Assembly (NCBI GenBank): GCA_900546345.1
Contig: URCI01000001.1
Span: forward strand, 117,899-181,898
DNA length: 64,000 bases
Source of the DNA: an uncultured Prevotella sp.
GTDB taxonomy: Bacteria; Bacteroidota; Bacteroidia; Bacteroidales; Bacteroidaceae
Direction of reading: 5' to 3'
Positions 48,849-58,095 of this stretch are shown here, piece by piece (position 1 is the stretch's first letter; every line of letters starts with the position of its first letter). A model generated the notes under the pieces. It ran no database searches and was not told the DNA's origin. It saw only the letters and a list, made by a program, of their open reading frames with translations. Both the position numbers and the translations under genes were made by a program.

Positions 48849-50621
48849 TTAGTGTTGACGCTCTATGTAAGCGATGACATTGCCCTTCTGGACTTTGCTG
48901 CCCTGCTTGGCGTTGATCTCCACGAGCTTGCCGCCGAGGTCGGCCTTGACCTCCACAAACTCGCCCCAAGGAGCCTGGATATAGCAGAAGGTGTCGCCCT
49001 CCTTATATTCCTTGCCAATGTAAGGCTCTACGGCAGGAGCGCATTCGCCCTCGCCCTGGAACTCCCAGAACACCTGACCCTTCACCGGGGCGACAATAGC
49101 GTCTGCCTTGGCGTGCTTGAAGGCGGCGAGCTCCTCAGCAGAGAGCTTACTGCCCATCTTGGTATCCTTGGCCTTCTGCAAGTCGGCCAGCATATTCTTC
49201 TTAGCCTGACCGCTCTTGTAGTTGCGATACTGCTCGGGGTGCATAGCAAGCTCGAAGAGCTCCTCATCGTCCTTGCCATAGTCCCATCCGTTCTCGTCCA
49301 TTTCCTTCTTGAAATCGTCCAAAGCGGGCTTCAGCAAGGTATGCGGATCGATGTCGGTAAACTCATAGCCTTTCTCCTTGGCCAATTCCTTCAGCTCGGG
49401 AGCAATCTCGCCAGGCACCTTACCACTGCGGCCGAGGATCATGCCCCACATGGAATCATCCATATAGACATAGCGGCCCTTGCCCTGCTCCATAGAGAGC
49501 AAGTTCATCAGAGAGATGTTCTTGGTATACTGAGAGAATGGTGTCACCAATGGTGGATAGCCCACACGAGGCCATACGTAAGCAACCTCGTTGAAGAGCT
49601 TGATGAGCAGATCGTCGACACTCAGCTCGGGCTCGCCTTTCTTCTTGCGCAGATTGTTGATGGTTCCACGGATACCGCCCAGGTCGCTCATCATTGAACC
49701 CATCATACCACCGGGAAGTCCGCAGCTCAGCAAGAGTGAGGACATCAGCTTGTTCTGGGGATTGATGAAGTAGCCCAGCCACTCGTCGATGAACTCCTGC
49801 GTCAGGGCACGTGCCTTCATGTAGGCGTCCATATTGATGTCAGCCACCTCAAAGCCGGCGTTCTTCAACATGCTCTGCACAGAGATGACATCAGGATGTA
49901 CCTTACCCCATGACAGAGGCTCGATGGCAGTGTCGATGATGTCGGCTCCGTTCTTGCACACTTCCAGGATAGAAGCCATGCTCAGACCCGGACCGGAATG
50001 GCCGTGATACTCGATGATGATCTCGGGATGCTTGTCCTTGATCATCTTGGTGAGCTTGCCCAGAAAGGCAGGCTGACCGATACCGGCCATATCCTTCAGG
50101 CAGATCTCCTCTGCACCGGCCTCTATTTCCTGATCAGCCAGATGGCTGTAGTATTCAAGTGTATGGACGGGAGAAGTGGTGATACACAGCGTTCCCTGCG
50201 GTGTCATGCCGGCTTCCTTGGCCCATTTGATAGACGGCGCAATGTTGCGGATGTCATTCAGACCATCGAAGATACGGGGGATGTCCACACCCTGAGCATG
50301 CTTGACACGATACATCATCGCACGCACGTCGTCAGGCACAGGATACATGCGCAGCGCATTCAAGCCACGGTCTAGCATGTGGGTCTTGATGCCCGCCTCA
50401 TTGAAAGGCTTGCAGAAGGCACGCACTGCATCGTTTGGATTCTCACCGGCCAGGAGCTGCACCTGCTCAAAGGCGCCACCGTTGGTCTCAACACGGGAGA
50501 AACATCCCATGTCGATGATGACCGGAGCGATACGCTCCAACTGATCCTTGCGTGGCTGGAACTTACCTGAGCTCTGCCACATGTCACGATAAACGAGACT
50601 GAACTGAATTTTCTTACTCAT
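48849..50621 (-). CDS. Carboxyltransferase (oxaloacetate decarboxylase alpha / pyruvate carboxylase B type)
   Basis: 590 residues. The N-terminal TIM barrel has RDMWQSSGKF (family RDAHQS, His replaced by Trp), MYRVKHAQGVDIPRIFDGLNDIRN, LKDMAGIGQP (carboxylation Lys) and the metal HxH in YHGHSGPG. A linker domain follows and then a C-terminal biotinyl-type fold (APVKGQVFWEF...KEGDTFCYI). At the biotin hairpin, where EAMKM is expected, it has QAPWGEF, so there is no biotin lysine. It must use a separate biotin carrier or have another role; no other subunits are in the window. Confidence 0.87.
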   Translation of the reverse strand: MSKKIQFSLVYRDMWQSSGKFQPRKDQLERIAPVIIDMGCFSRVETNGGAFEQVQLLAGENPNDAVRAFCKPFNEAGIKTHMLDRGLNALRMYPVPDDVRAMMYRVKHAQGVDIPRIFDGLNDIRNIAPSIKWAKEAGMTPQGTLCITTSPVHTLEYYSHLADQEIEAGAEEICLKDMAGIGQPAFLGKLTKMIKDKHPEIIIEYHGHSGPGLSMASILEVCKNGADIIDTAIEPLSWGKVHPDVISVQSMLKNAGFEVADINMDAYMKARALTQEFIDEWLGYFINPQNKLMSSLLLSCGLPGGMMGSMMSDLGGIRGTINNLRKKKGEPELSVDDLLIKLFNEVAYVWPRVGYPPLVTPFSQYTKNISLMNLLSMEQGKGRYVYMDDSMWGMILGRSGKVPGEIAPELKELAKEKGYEFTDIDPHTLLKPALDDFKKEMDENGWDYGKDDEELFELAMHPEQYRNYKSGQAKKNMLADLQKAKDTKMGSKLSAEELAAFKHAKADAIVAPVKGQVFWEFQGEGECAPAVEPYIGKEYKEGDTFCYIQAPWGEFVEVKADLGGKLVEINAKQGSKVQKGNVIAYIERQH

Positions 50622-50689
50622 ATTTATCTACTACTTCTGTTTTCTTCTATTTCTTGCTGCGGGAGTCTCGTCCTCCCTCACTAAGGCTG

Positions 50690-50697
50690 CAAAATTA
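50690..50697 (-). promoter_or_regulatory. -7 box of the carboxyltransferase gene
   Basis: TAATTTTG on the minus strand, about 68 nt upstream of the start. Confidence 0.6.
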
Positions 50698-50750
50698 AAT
50701 AAAAAAAAGCAAAATACGGCTTGTACGGTTGATTTTTTATGATTTATAAC

Positions 50751-50758
50751 TATCTTTG
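50751..50758 (+). promoter_or_regulatory. -7 box of the 282-residue lipoprotein gene
   Basis: TATCTTTG with TTGATT about 20 nt upstream; 22 nt before ATG 50781. Confidence 0.65.
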
Positions 50759-50780
50759 CACTCAAAAAGTAACACTCTCG

Positions 50781-51629
50781 ATGATGCGTGCAAAAACATT
50801 GATTACAGTCACTTTGGCCGCAGGCTTGTTTGCAGCTTGCAGCAGTGACAAAGCGACAAAAGATCTCTCCAACATTCAGTTGGAGTCGGAACTGAAGATC
50901 ACAGGCGACAAGACCGTCTATGGACTGGCCTGCGAGGGCTGCAACGACTCTACCATTCTGCTCCTGCCCAACGACGGAAGTGATCCGGTGAAATACGACA
51001 TCATTGACGCCACTCGCAACCACAAGGTCCGGGGCAAAATCAAGACGGGTGACTGGATAGGTCTGATCGCCAATAAAAAAGACAAGCATGTGGCCGACTT
51101 CGTGATAGATCTTGACCAGTTGCGCGGCATCTGGTGTTATATCGTCATGCCCAAGATGCGCGACTATGACAAGATGAGCAAGCGGCTGCAAGCACGCATG
51201 ATGGCCAACATGAGCGACTCGCTGAAAGAGACTTTCCTCATCCCACGCGAATATGGTTTTTGGCTGAAACGGCAATGGCAGGCTCAGAGCGTCGGCTATG
51301 TGCGGGAAAGCAGCACACTGACAGAGGAAAGCCCCGTTGTGTATCCCAAGCTTGGTTACTATGTGGCATGGGGTATCTGGAACGGTAAGATCATCATCGC
51401 AAGAGGTACACCGGAATTTAGTGAATCTGGACAAGTGAAAGTGACAAACATGGTCAACGACACCTGCGACGTGGATTATTTAGATGCTGACTCTCTCGTG
51501 CTGTCCTCCGATGGAGAAAGCCGCAGCTATTACCGCAAAAACGATATCAATGATGTCAACAAGCGGGCCAATGCCATTGCTGCTATGAGAAGTAAAGAGG
51601 CGCTCAAGCAGGCTACAGAAAACAATTAA
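50781..51629 (+). CDS. Lipoprotein, unknown
   Basis: 282 residues. Signal peptide with lipobox LFAAC (about residue 20). The mature part opens with a small beta domain (ITGDKTVYGLACEGCNDSTILLLPNDGSDPVKYDIIDA) followed by a longer alpha/beta region; there is a CxxC at ACEGC. I do not recognise the family beyond its Bacteroidota look. Monocistronic, with a terminator at 51630. Confidence 0.75.
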   Translation: MMRAKTLITVTLAAGLFAACSSDKATKDLSNIQLESELKITGDKTVYGLACEGCNDSTILLLPNDGSDPVKYDIIDATRNHKVRGKIKTGDWIGLIANKKDKHVADFVIDLDQLRGIWCYIVMPKMRDYDKMSKRLQARMMANMSDSLKETFLIPREYGFWLKRQWQAQSVGYVRESSTLTEESPVVYPKLGYYVAWGIWNGKIIIARGTPEFSESGQVKVTNMVNDTCDVDYLDADSLVLSSDGESRSYYRKNDINDVNKRANAIAAMRSKEALKQATENN

Positions 51630-51673
51630 CCCTGAAGTCCATTGTTCTCTCTAATGGTCTTCAGGGCCTTTTT
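51630..51673 (+). terminator. Terminator after the lipoprotein gene
   Basis: CCCTGAAGTCCATT (51630-51643) and AATGGTCTTCAGGG (51653-51666) pair with one mismatch, then CCTTTTT. It begins at the stop codon and lies between convergent genes. Confidence 0.85.
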
Positions 51674-51689
51674 GTTGACAGCAGAATGA

Positions 51690-52151
51690 CTATTCGTGGG
51701 TTTCAAAACGTTTTTGGGCCAAAAGCTCATAAGGAGTACCCTTGCGTCCATAATTGGCGTAGGGATAGATGCTGATACCACCACGAGGGGTAAACAGTCC
51801 GGTCACCTCGATATATTTAGGATCCATCAACTTGATCAAATCCTCCATGATGATATTGACACAGTCCTCATGGAAGTCACCATGATTGCGGAAGCTGAAC
51901 AGATAGAGTTTCAGACTTTTGCTTTCCACCATACGCACATCTGGGATGTAGCTGATACGGATCTCGGCAAAGTCGGGCTGCCCTGTGATCGGGCAAAGCG
52001 ACGTAAACTCAGGACAATTAAACCGCACCCAATAGTCGTGGTCTTGGTGCTTGTTGATAAAGGTCTCCAGAACTTCCGGGGCATAATCCATTTTGTATTG
52101 CGTCTTGGCACCAAGGGCTTTCAGTCCCTCTGACTTGCGTGATTCTTCCAT
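51690..52151 (-). CDS. queF: NADPH-dependent 7-cyano-7-deazaguanine reductase QueF
   Basis: 153 residues, the short (type I) form. Catalytic Cys53 in SLCPITGQPDF with Asp60, and the NADPH motif ESKSLKLY (76-83) followed by FSFRNHGDFHED. It reduces preQ0 to preQ1 in queuosine synthesis. Start at ATG 52151 rather than 52214, which would overlap the 3' end of the transporter. It is downstream of and likely co-transcribed with the queuosine-precursor transporter. Confidence 0.96.
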   Translation of the reverse strand: MEESRKSEGLKALGAKTQYKMDYAPEVLETFINKHQDHDYWVRFNCPEFTSLCPITGQPDFAEIRISYIPDVRMVESKSLKLYLFSFRNHGDFHEDCVNIIMEDLIKLMDPKYIEVTGLFTPRGGISIYPYANYGRKGTPYELLAQKRFETHE

Positions 52152-52197
52152 TTTATCTTTTATTTTTTTTGTTATGATTGTCTGTAGCTCCTTATAA

Positions 52198-52887
52198 TTA
52201 AAGGCTGAACACATTCCAAATGCTGTAGTTCACCCCTAAATCATAGGTATCTTCTCCCTCGTGCTGCTTGAGTTTTTTCACCACACGAATGGTCACAGGC
52301 AGCGCAATGATCTCATAGACGGTCTTCAGCACCACTTGCCACAACATCAATGCTGGCAGGGCTGAAAGGGGCACTACCCCACCCAAAGCCAAAGGGAAGA
52401 AGATCACCGAGTCACAACTCTCTCCGGCTACCGTACTCCAAATAGCACGAGAGGAGAAATGACGACCTTTATCCCGAATTTTCATCTTGCTCATCACATA
52501 AGCATTCATAAAACTACCTACGATGAAAGCGGCAAAAGAAGCCATGGCTATGCGAGGCGCCAAGCCAAAGACTGCATGGAAACCTGCATCATTATGCCAG
52601 TAAGGTGCACCGGGAATGACATCGCAAAGGGCTCCCATCGCCACAAAGAAGAAATTCATACCGAAGCCCATCCATATCAGCAGACGTGCTTTGCGATATC
52701 CCCACACTTCACACACACAGTCATTGATAATATAAGAAATCGGGAAAACCAATAATCCTCCTGTCAGATTAATGGGGCCTACTGCGATTTGTTTGGTTTC
52801 CAACACGTTTGCCGTGATGAGGCAAACACAAAAAAGGATGCTGAACAACATGAACAGCACACTTACTGTCTGTTTTTCTTTTTTCAT
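52198..52887 (-). CDS. Queuosine precursor transporter, YhhQ/VUT family
   Basis: 229 residues, about six transmembrane segments. LFCVCLITANVLETKQIAVGPINLTGGLLVFPISYIINDCVCEVWGYRKAR and the late WSTVAGESCDSVIFFPLAL are YhhQ signatures. It imports preQ0 or related bases. The adjoining queF uses its cargo. Start at ATG 52887 (MKKEKQTVS). I see no preQ1 riboswitch in the leader. Confidence 0.92.
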   Translation of the reverse strand: MKKEKQTVSVLFMLFSILFCVCLITANVLETKQIAVGPINLTGGLLVFPISYIINDCVCEVWGYRKARLLIWMGFGMNFFFVAMGALCDVIPGAPYWHNDAGFHAVFGLAPRIAMASFAAFIVGSFMNAYVMSKMKIRDKGRHFSSRAIWSTVAGESCDSVIFFPLALGGVVPLSALPALMLWQVVLKTVYEIIALPVTIRVVKKLKQHEGEDTYDLGVNYSIWNVFSL

Positions 52888-52920
52888 AATCTTGTTTTTA
52901 AAGAGGTTAGACAAGCACTC

Positions 52921-52988
52921 TATGGAATGTTGAATGTTGAATGATAATTGTTGAATGACGAATGATAAATGTTGAATGAACGAATGAC
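52921..52988 (+). repeat. Simple repeat of GAATGTT/GAATGAT heptamers
   Basis: Degenerate tandem GAATGTT, GAATGAT and GAATGAC units between the exchanger and the queuosine transporter. Related sequence lies at 59341-59450. Confidence 0.75.
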
Positions 52989-53000
52989 AGGGATCAAGGG

Positions 53001-53972
53001 CTACACCTGATAGAGCAAATAAGAGATATAGCCAATAAAGAACACGGTCAGCGCAGCGCCTTCCCAACGATCAATATGATACTTGGAAAAGGAAAAGAGC
53101 CAAAGCAGAATCATTGCTATGACCATCACGCTAAGATCCACGAAGGTAATACCTTGGACGCTCATTGGTGAGACCATGCCCGTAACACCCAGGATCATCA
53201 AGATGTTGAACACATTGGAGCCTAATACATTGCCAATAGCAATGCCACTGTTGCCACGACTTGCTGCCACCGTGCTTGTCGCCAACTCCGGCAGAGAGGT
53301 ACCACAAGCCACAATGGTAAGACCGATCACGGCGTCACTCACTCCTAAGGTATGGGCCAAAGCCGAAGCATTGTCCACAAACACTTCAGAACCAATAATC
53401 AGACCGGCCAGTCCGCTCACAATAAGCACAGTGGACTTCCCCACACTCATCTTGACAGGTTGCTCTTCCTGGCTCATATCGGTCCTCATCTTTTTCGCCT
53501 CAAGCAGAGTGAAATACATGAACACAATGAACAGCACGAACAGGATCACTGCATCCAAGCGACTGATATTGCCATCCAGACACATCATCATCAGCACCAC
53601 AGAAGCAACAAGTGCAAAGGGTATGTCACGCTTCACTGTGTCCGGAAGTATAGCGATTGGAGCTACCATTGCAGCAACGCCAACAATAAGCGAGGCATTG
53701 AAGATGTTACTTCCCACGACATTACCTACTGCCAAACCTGGCTTACCGCCAAGGGCTGACATCAAACTGACAAAAAACTCAGGCATGGATGTGCCCATGG
53801 CCACGATCGTCAGACCAATTACCAATTGAGGTATACCCATGCGCGTGGCAATACCGACGGAACCGTCGGTGAGCCAGCCTGCGGACTTCATGACAGCCAC
53901 AATGCCAATGACCAGCAAAACCACCTGAATCCAAGTTTGAGAAGGGGAAAAGTTAAACAGCAACAAATGCAT
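53001..53972 (-). CDS. Ca2+/Na+ exchanger, CaCA family (YrbG-like)
   Basis: 323 residues, about ten transmembrane segments in two inverted halves. The alpha repeats are GTSMPEFFVSL (60-70) with GNVVGSNIFNASLIVG and GTSLPELATSTVAA (224-237) with GNVLGSNVFNILMILG, carrying the ion-binding Glu and Asn residues. It exports Ca2+ in exchange for Na+ or H+. -7 box at 53992, preceded by a terminator for upstream transcription at 54002. Confidence 0.94.
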   Translation of the reverse strand: MHLLLFNFSPSQTWIQVVLLVIGIVAVMKSAGWLTDGSVGIATRMGIPQLVIGLTIVAMGTSMPEFFVSLMSALGGKPGLAVGNVVGSNIFNASLIVGVAAMVAPIAILPDTVKRDIPFALVASVVLMMMCLDGNISRLDAVILFVLFIVFMYFTLLEAKKMRTDMSQEEQPVKMSVGKSTVLIVSGLAGLIIGSEVFVDNASALAHTLGVSDAVIGLTIVACGTSLPELATSTVAASRGNSGIAIGNVLGSNVFNILMILGVTGMVSPMSVQGITFVDLSVMVIAMILLWLFSFSKYHIDRWEGAALTVFFIGYISYLLYQV

Positions 53973-53991
53973 AGCTTAATGATATTTTCTG

Positions 53992-53999
53992 CAAAGATA
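53992..53999 (-). promoter_or_regulatory. -7 box of the exchanger gene
   Basis: TATCTTTG on the minus strand 19 nt upstream of the start. Confidence 0.65.
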
Positions 54000-54001
54000 C
54001 G

Positions 54002-54032
54002 AAAAAACCCTGAATATTCACATATTCAGGGT
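54002..54032 (-). terminator. Terminator of the nusB operon (minus strand)
   Basis: ACCCTGAATAT (54007-54017) and ATATTCAGGGT (54022-54032) form an 11-bp stem; on the minus strand it is followed by T6. It overlaps the region just upstream of the exchanger's -7 box. The rest of the 53973-54256 gap holds an 8-bp hairpin (TGCCACAG/CTGTGGCA, 54193-54222) and nothing else recognisable. Confidence 0.8.
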
Positions 54033-54256
54033 CTAAAACTAACAATCACACAATTATAAATCTATCAATCTATCATGCTATTCAGTCAAATGCACACACT
54101 TGGCATTGGCTTGAAGCGATTGGTACAAAAACCTAAATGCCTATATAATACTTAAACCTATTACTTATCTAACAGACAGATTGCAACAGATATGCCACAG
54201 CAACCCGTCGGTCACTGTGGCATTATTGTGTGACAGTATGTCAGAGTCCGGCTCGA

Positions 54257-54715
54257 TCACTTTGCTGAATCTGCTCCCTCTTCCTTATTCTCTTCTTTGT
54301 TCTCGCTCTCCTCCGGAGCTAATGTAGCCTTGAAGTCAGTGTAGCCATTGTTGACCAAGATGTTGTACCACTGCAGCAGTTTCTTAATGTCGCTGTCGTG
54401 GACACGGTCTTCGTCAAACTCAGGGAGCACTTCCTTGAAATAAGCTCGAAGTTCCTTGCCTGATGATTTCTTATAATTGATGGAAGCCTCTTTGCACCCC
54501 TCCTTTTTTGCGACATTGTCAAGCACCTGCCACAAAGGTACGTCATCGCCCGTAGTATACATAGCGATGTCGCCCAGGCTGGTCACCTTGTCTGTGGCAA
54601 AGGCTGGCTGACGACGATGGGTGGCGTCAATAGCCTCAACAATCAAATTCATCTTACCACGACTTACCAACTTATACAATCCGGGCTTGCCGGCAATCGA
54701 TAATATTGTTTCCAT
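54257..54715 (-). CDS. DUF5606 domain protein
   Basis: 152 residues opening METILSIAGKPGLYKLVSRGKMNLIVEAID, the start of the Bacteroidota DUF5606 family, with a helical YFKEVLPEFDEDRVHDSDIKKLLQWYNILVNNG block and an acidic tail. Function unknown; some homologues are named as DNA-binding-like, without proof. Last gene of the nusB-yajC-ybbR-coaE string, 81 nt after coaE. Confidence 0.85.
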   Translation of the reverse strand: METILSIAGKPGLYKLVSRGKMNLIVEAIDATHRRQPAFATDKVTSLGDIAMYTTGDDVPLWQVLDNVAKKEGCKEASINYKKSSGKELRAYFKEVLPEFDEDRVHDSDIKKLLQWYNILVNNGYTDFKATLAPEESENKEENKEEGADSAK

Positions 54716-54796
54716 TTGTCTGCTTATTAATTTTAGCTTTAATATGTTGTTTACTTAAGATGTTCGTTCTATTCTTTCGAAGATCCAACGGAGCTG

Positions 54797-55387
54797 CTAT
54801 TTCTTCATCGTGTCTTCCACCAGAACCCCCAGCGAGCGGAGCAACATGTCGATCTGACTTTCCAGATCGGCCCTACCGTCATTTTCTATGGTGAAGTCAC
54901 AACGGCGTCTCACTTCTTCCGCCGGCAACTGACTGGCAATCCACTGCATGGCCTTTTCCCGACAGATGTGGTCACGATCCATGATGCGTTTGAGGCGAAC
55001 ATCCAGCGGCGCATCCACAAAGACGAAAGCATCGAAGGACACACGCCGGTCGAAACCACTGTCAAAAAGGATAGCACTCTCCAACCACGTATAACCACTC
55101 TGCTCAAAGTCGCGGGCTACAGCTGGGTGCACGATTTCATCGACTGCTTGCTGATTGGCCTCAGAAGCCAGTAGGAAACGCGCCAACACTTTCTTTTGCA
55201 GATCATGACCTTGATACACGTCAGCGCCCACCAGATCACACAACTGATGCTGCAAGACAGCATCTGTGCGCATGAGCCGTTTAGCTGCAGCATCACAGTC
55301 ATAAACTTGTATACCTCGTTTTGCAAGAAGCCGACAGACATAACTTTTCCCGCTGCCAATACCTCCCGTGATAGCGATACGTTTCAT
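54797..55387 (-). CDS. coaE: Dephospho-CoA kinase
   Basis: 196 residues. P-loop GGIGSGKS (8-15), DCDAAAKRL, HP(A/V) motif EIVHPAVARDF and the lid region RDHICREKAMQWIASQ. It phosphorylates dephospho-CoA, the last step of CoA synthesis. The start overlaps the end of the YbbR gene by 4 nt, so translation is coupled. Confidence 0.95.
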   Translation of the reverse strand: MKRIAITGGIGSGKSYVCRLLAKRGIQVYDCDAAAKRLMRTDAVLQHQLCDLVGADVYQGHDLQKKVLARFLLASEANQQAVDEIVHPAVARDFEQSGYTWLESAILFDSGFDRRVSFDAFVFVDAPLDVRLKRIMDRDHICREKAMQWIASQLPAEEVRRRCDFTIENDGRADLESQIDMLLRSLGVLVEDTMKK

Positions 55388-56364
55388 TGCTGCTCAATGA
55401 GATAATCGACCTGTTCCATCTCCAGTCTGACATTACTTACTCCTCTCGGCCGCTGCGTCACATAGAGATTGCATTTGTCGGAAGGATGGGCCGCAATATC
55501 CTTGTAATCCGCAACCACTCGAAAATCACTGGCCTTGACCTGACGATAAAGGCTCGCGCCGACGGTAAAGGTAACATTCACACGTTGTGGGAAAGTACGG
55601 ACTACAGTGCCCTGTGGGACATTGATCGCAGCGATCGGCACTTCCATGGTTGCCTCCGTGAGAATATCGGGAAACAAGGTGATCTTGACCTTAGACGGGG
55701 TGATCTTGACACCTTCAATCGGTCTAATCCTTACCACTCTCGTCACCGTATCGGAGAAATTGGCGATACGAAGGAAGTCGGTCATTACCGTCTGGATACT
55801 ATCCAACTTAGCCTTACTGGCATAAATCGTCACCTTGTCGGGCCAGAACTGTACATGAGACAGATAATAGTCCTTGGCCGGCACGATATTACCTGCCAAC
55901 ATGATCTTCACCACTTTCTTCCGCCCATAATTGAAATAGAAGTTCAATCGGTCGCTCTTGATGCTCGTGATCGTAGAGGAAGAGAAGAGTTGCTGACGTA
56001 TCTGACGCTGGATGTCAACCATCGGCACTACCCCGCGTCCCGTCTCACCATCGGCATAATTGTCGAATCTCAGCACCAAGGGCCTCAAACGGCGACTTGT
56101 GGCGTAGCCAAGGAGCATAAAGCCCTTGTCATGGATCGTCACGCGCACCGTGTCTGACATGGGCGTGGTAATCACCACGTTTTTGGGTATTCCGACAAGG
56201 CGCACAGCAACAGGGAATTCTTCATCATACGTCTCATTGAGCGTCTCCATCAACCAGAAGATGCCGGAGAGGATGAGAAAGAATAAGAAAATCAGAAACT
56301 GCTTGTTCTTAGAACTGAACAAGAAGTTTCTGACCATTCTGAAGAAAGTACCTATATTATGCAT
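55384..56364 (-). CDS. YbbR-domain protein
   Basis: 326 residues with one N-terminal transmembrane helix (QFLIFLFFLILSGIFWLME) and YbbR-type beta repeats outside (VRLVGIPKNVVITTPMSDTVRVTIHDKG.., AATMEVPIAAINVPQGTVVRTFPQRVNVTF). In Firmicutes such proteins regulate the diadenylate cyclase CdaA; no cyclase gene is next to it here. Start at ATG 56364 overlaps yajC by 8 nt. Confidence 0.85.
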   Translation of the reverse strand: MHNIGTFFRMVRNFLFSSKNKQFLIFLFFLILSGIFWLMETLNETYDEEFPVAVRLVGIPKNVVITTPMSDTVRVTIHDKGFMLLGYATSRRLRPLVLRFDNYADGETGRGVVPMVDIQRQIRQQLFSSSTITSIKSDRLNFYFNYGRKKVVKIMLAGNIVPAKDYYLSHVQFWPDKVTIYASKAKLDSIQTVMTDFLRIANFSDTVTRVVRIRPIEGVKITPSKVKITLFPDILTEATMEVPIAAINVPQGTVVRTFPQRVNVTFTVGASLYRQVKASDFRVVADYKDIAAHPSDKCNLYVTQRPRGVSNVRLEMEQVDYLIEQQ

Positions 56365-56680
56365 TCGGTTGCTGCTGAGCTGCGTCCTGGAAGACGTAGT
56401 TCTTATCCACGGTAATGACAACACCACGTGCTACTTCCACCTCGACAACATTCTTCTCGTTGTCAAGACGCTTCACCGTGCCATAGACGCCACCACCGGT
56501 GACTACCTTAGAACCTTCTTGCAAAGAGTTTTGAAACTCACGTATCTTTTTTTGCTTCTTCTGCTGAGGACGGATCATAAAAAACCACATAATGGCGAAA
56601 AGAGCCACCAACATGATGAGCATGCCGCCAAAGCCGCCTCCTTGTTGAGCTGCCTGAGCAGCCAGTACCATTGTATTCAT
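56357..56680 (-). CDS. yajC: Preprotein translocase accessory subunit YajC
   Basis: 107 residues: one transmembrane helix (MLIMLVALFAIMWFFMIRPQQKKQKK) followed by a small cytoplasmic domain (GSKVVTGGGVYGTVKRLDNEKNVVEVEVARGVVITVDKNYV). It joins SecDF in protein export. The Bacteroidota order nusB-yajC-ybbR-coaE is kept. Confidence 0.95.
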   Translation of the reverse strand: MNTMVLAAQAAQQGGGFGGMLIMLVALFAIMWFFMIRPQQKKQKKIREFQNSLQEGSKVVTGGGVYGTVKRLDNEKNVVEVEVARGVVITVDKNYVFQDAAQQQPNA

Positions 56681-56763
56681 CTACTGTCTGATTAAAATTG
56701 ATTGTTTTGATATGATAAGGCGCATGCCTTCCGCCCTTTGGCTCAGACATGCTACACATTATA

Positions 56764-57867
56764 TTATTTAAGATCTACATCTTGACCATCGGGCTGCTCG
56801 CTCGTTGGCTCACTAGCGGATTGGGGATCCATGTCATCCACATCTTGTTGCGGAGCCTGTGCTTGAGCATCGTGATGCACGAAACGCATGCGTCCAGAAG
56901 CCTGATTGTCTCTACCCATCGACTGACGCTCGGGGCGTTCAGGCATTTCTTTCATCATCTTTCCACTTTGGATCAAATGACGGGCTATAGAGTCAAGCAT
57001 GCCATTGATATATCCACCACTACGTGGTGTAGAATAGAGCTTAGCCAACTCTACATACTCGTTGATGGTCACTGACACAGGGATATTGGGGAATGTAAGC
57101 ATCTCCGCAATCGCAATCTGCATGATCACTACATCCATATAGGCCAGACGGGAGAAGTCCCAGTTACGGGAAGCCTCACTCATGTAGTGTTGGTATTCAT
57201 CAGCATTGAGGATCGTCGAACGGAAGAGTTTACGGGCAAAATCTTTGTCTTCGACATCTTTCCATTCCGGAAGCAGCTCTTGCTTATTCTTATTTTTCGG
57301 ATCAAAACGCTTGATCGTCTTCAACACAAAGGTATCCACGACTTCCTTGTCGTCATTCCAGTAGAGGCTCTTTTCCTCCAAAAGCGCGTCAAGGTCGTCA
57401 TTGGTCTCAATAAACATCTTGTAGAGTCTGCGCCACAACTCCCGGTCATCATCGTATGTGCCCTCAGGACTATTCATATACTCCTGATACAACTCACTCT
57501 GCTCGATCTGGTTGCAAAGCTTACGAATAAATTCGATGTCATCTTTCCAAGAGAGTTTTTTATCCTCAAGGAATTCATTGAGCATCTTGTTCTCCTCCAA
57601 TTGAACCGCGAATTTGTTGAATGCAAATTTTGGAGAGACAGGCTGCGTCCCTTCGCGCTCAGCACGTTGGTTCATCACATCAAGGCGATGACGCTCCTCC
57701 TGCGTGATCGCAACCATCAGATCCAAGAGATAGTTGTACAAATCGTATGCTTTGGAAAGGCTGAAAAGCAATTCCTTCTCAGCTGCATCCATATTCTTAT
57801 TGCCGTTTTGATAGTATGCATAGGTTAACTGGACTATCTTAATACGTATCAGTTCGCGATTAATCAT
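56764..57867 (-). CDS. nusB: Transcription antitermination protein NusB, long form
   Basis: 367 residues, more than twice the enterobacterial NusB. The N-terminal MINRELIRIKIVQLTYAYYQNGNKN and the C-terminal NusB core (WDFSRLAYMDVVIMQIAIAEMLTFPNIPVSVTINEYVELAKLYSTPRSGGYINGMLDSIA) are separated by a helical insertion of about 180 residues, as in other Bacteroidota. A Gln/Asp-rich tail ends the protein. It binds boxA with NusE during rRNA transcription. First gene of its operon; -7 box at 57905. Confidence 0.93.
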   Translation of the reverse strand: MINRELIRIKIVQLTYAYYQNGNKNMDAAEKELLFSLSKAYDLYNYLLDLMVAITQEERHRLDVMNQRAEREGTQPVSPKFAFNKFAVQLEENKMLNEFLEDKKLSWKDDIEFIRKLCNQIEQSELYQEYMNSPEGTYDDDRELWRRLYKMFIETNDDLDALLEEKSLYWNDDKEVVDTFVLKTIKRFDPKNKNKQELLPEWKDVEDKDFARKLFRSTILNADEYQHYMSEASRNWDFSRLAYMDVVIMQIAIAEMLTFPNIPVSVTINEYVELAKLYSTPRSGGYINGMLDSIARHLIQSGKMMKEMPERPERQSMGRDNQASGRMRFVHHDAQAQAPQQDVDDMDPQSASEPTSEQPDGQDVDLK

Positions 57868-57904
57868 TTTTCTTTAATTCCGTCTAAAAACATGTTCTAC
57901 GCTG

Positions 57905-57912
57905 CAAAAGTA
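57905..57912 (-). promoter_or_regulatory. -7 box of the nusB operon
   Basis: TACTTTTG on the minus strand, 37 nt upstream of nusB, with TTGCAT about 20 nt further upstream. Confidence 0.65.
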
Positions 57913-58008
57913 GGGAAAATTCCGTGGATATGCAAGAAAAGAGGTATGAAAACGTCTTTTTTTTAGATAAACTTTGCACATTGCTTTGCTCAATTCAAAT
58001 AAAAGCAC

Positions 58009-58016
58009 TACCTTTG
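58009..58016 (+). promoter_or_regulatory. -7 box of rplY
   Basis: TACCTTTG, about 79 nt upstream of ATG 58096, with TTTG near 57984 as a -33 element. Confidence 0.65.
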
Positions 58017-58095
58017 CACAGCTTTTCAGATTGATACATATTATTGATTCAGTGTGATGGCGAATTAATTAACGATTTAATTTAGAGTAACACAA

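Noticed and set aside
52888..53000. Search for a preQ1 riboswitch upstream of the queuosine transporter-queF unit
   Set aside because: The leader is heptamer-repeat sequence with no preQ1-I pseudoknot pattern visible.
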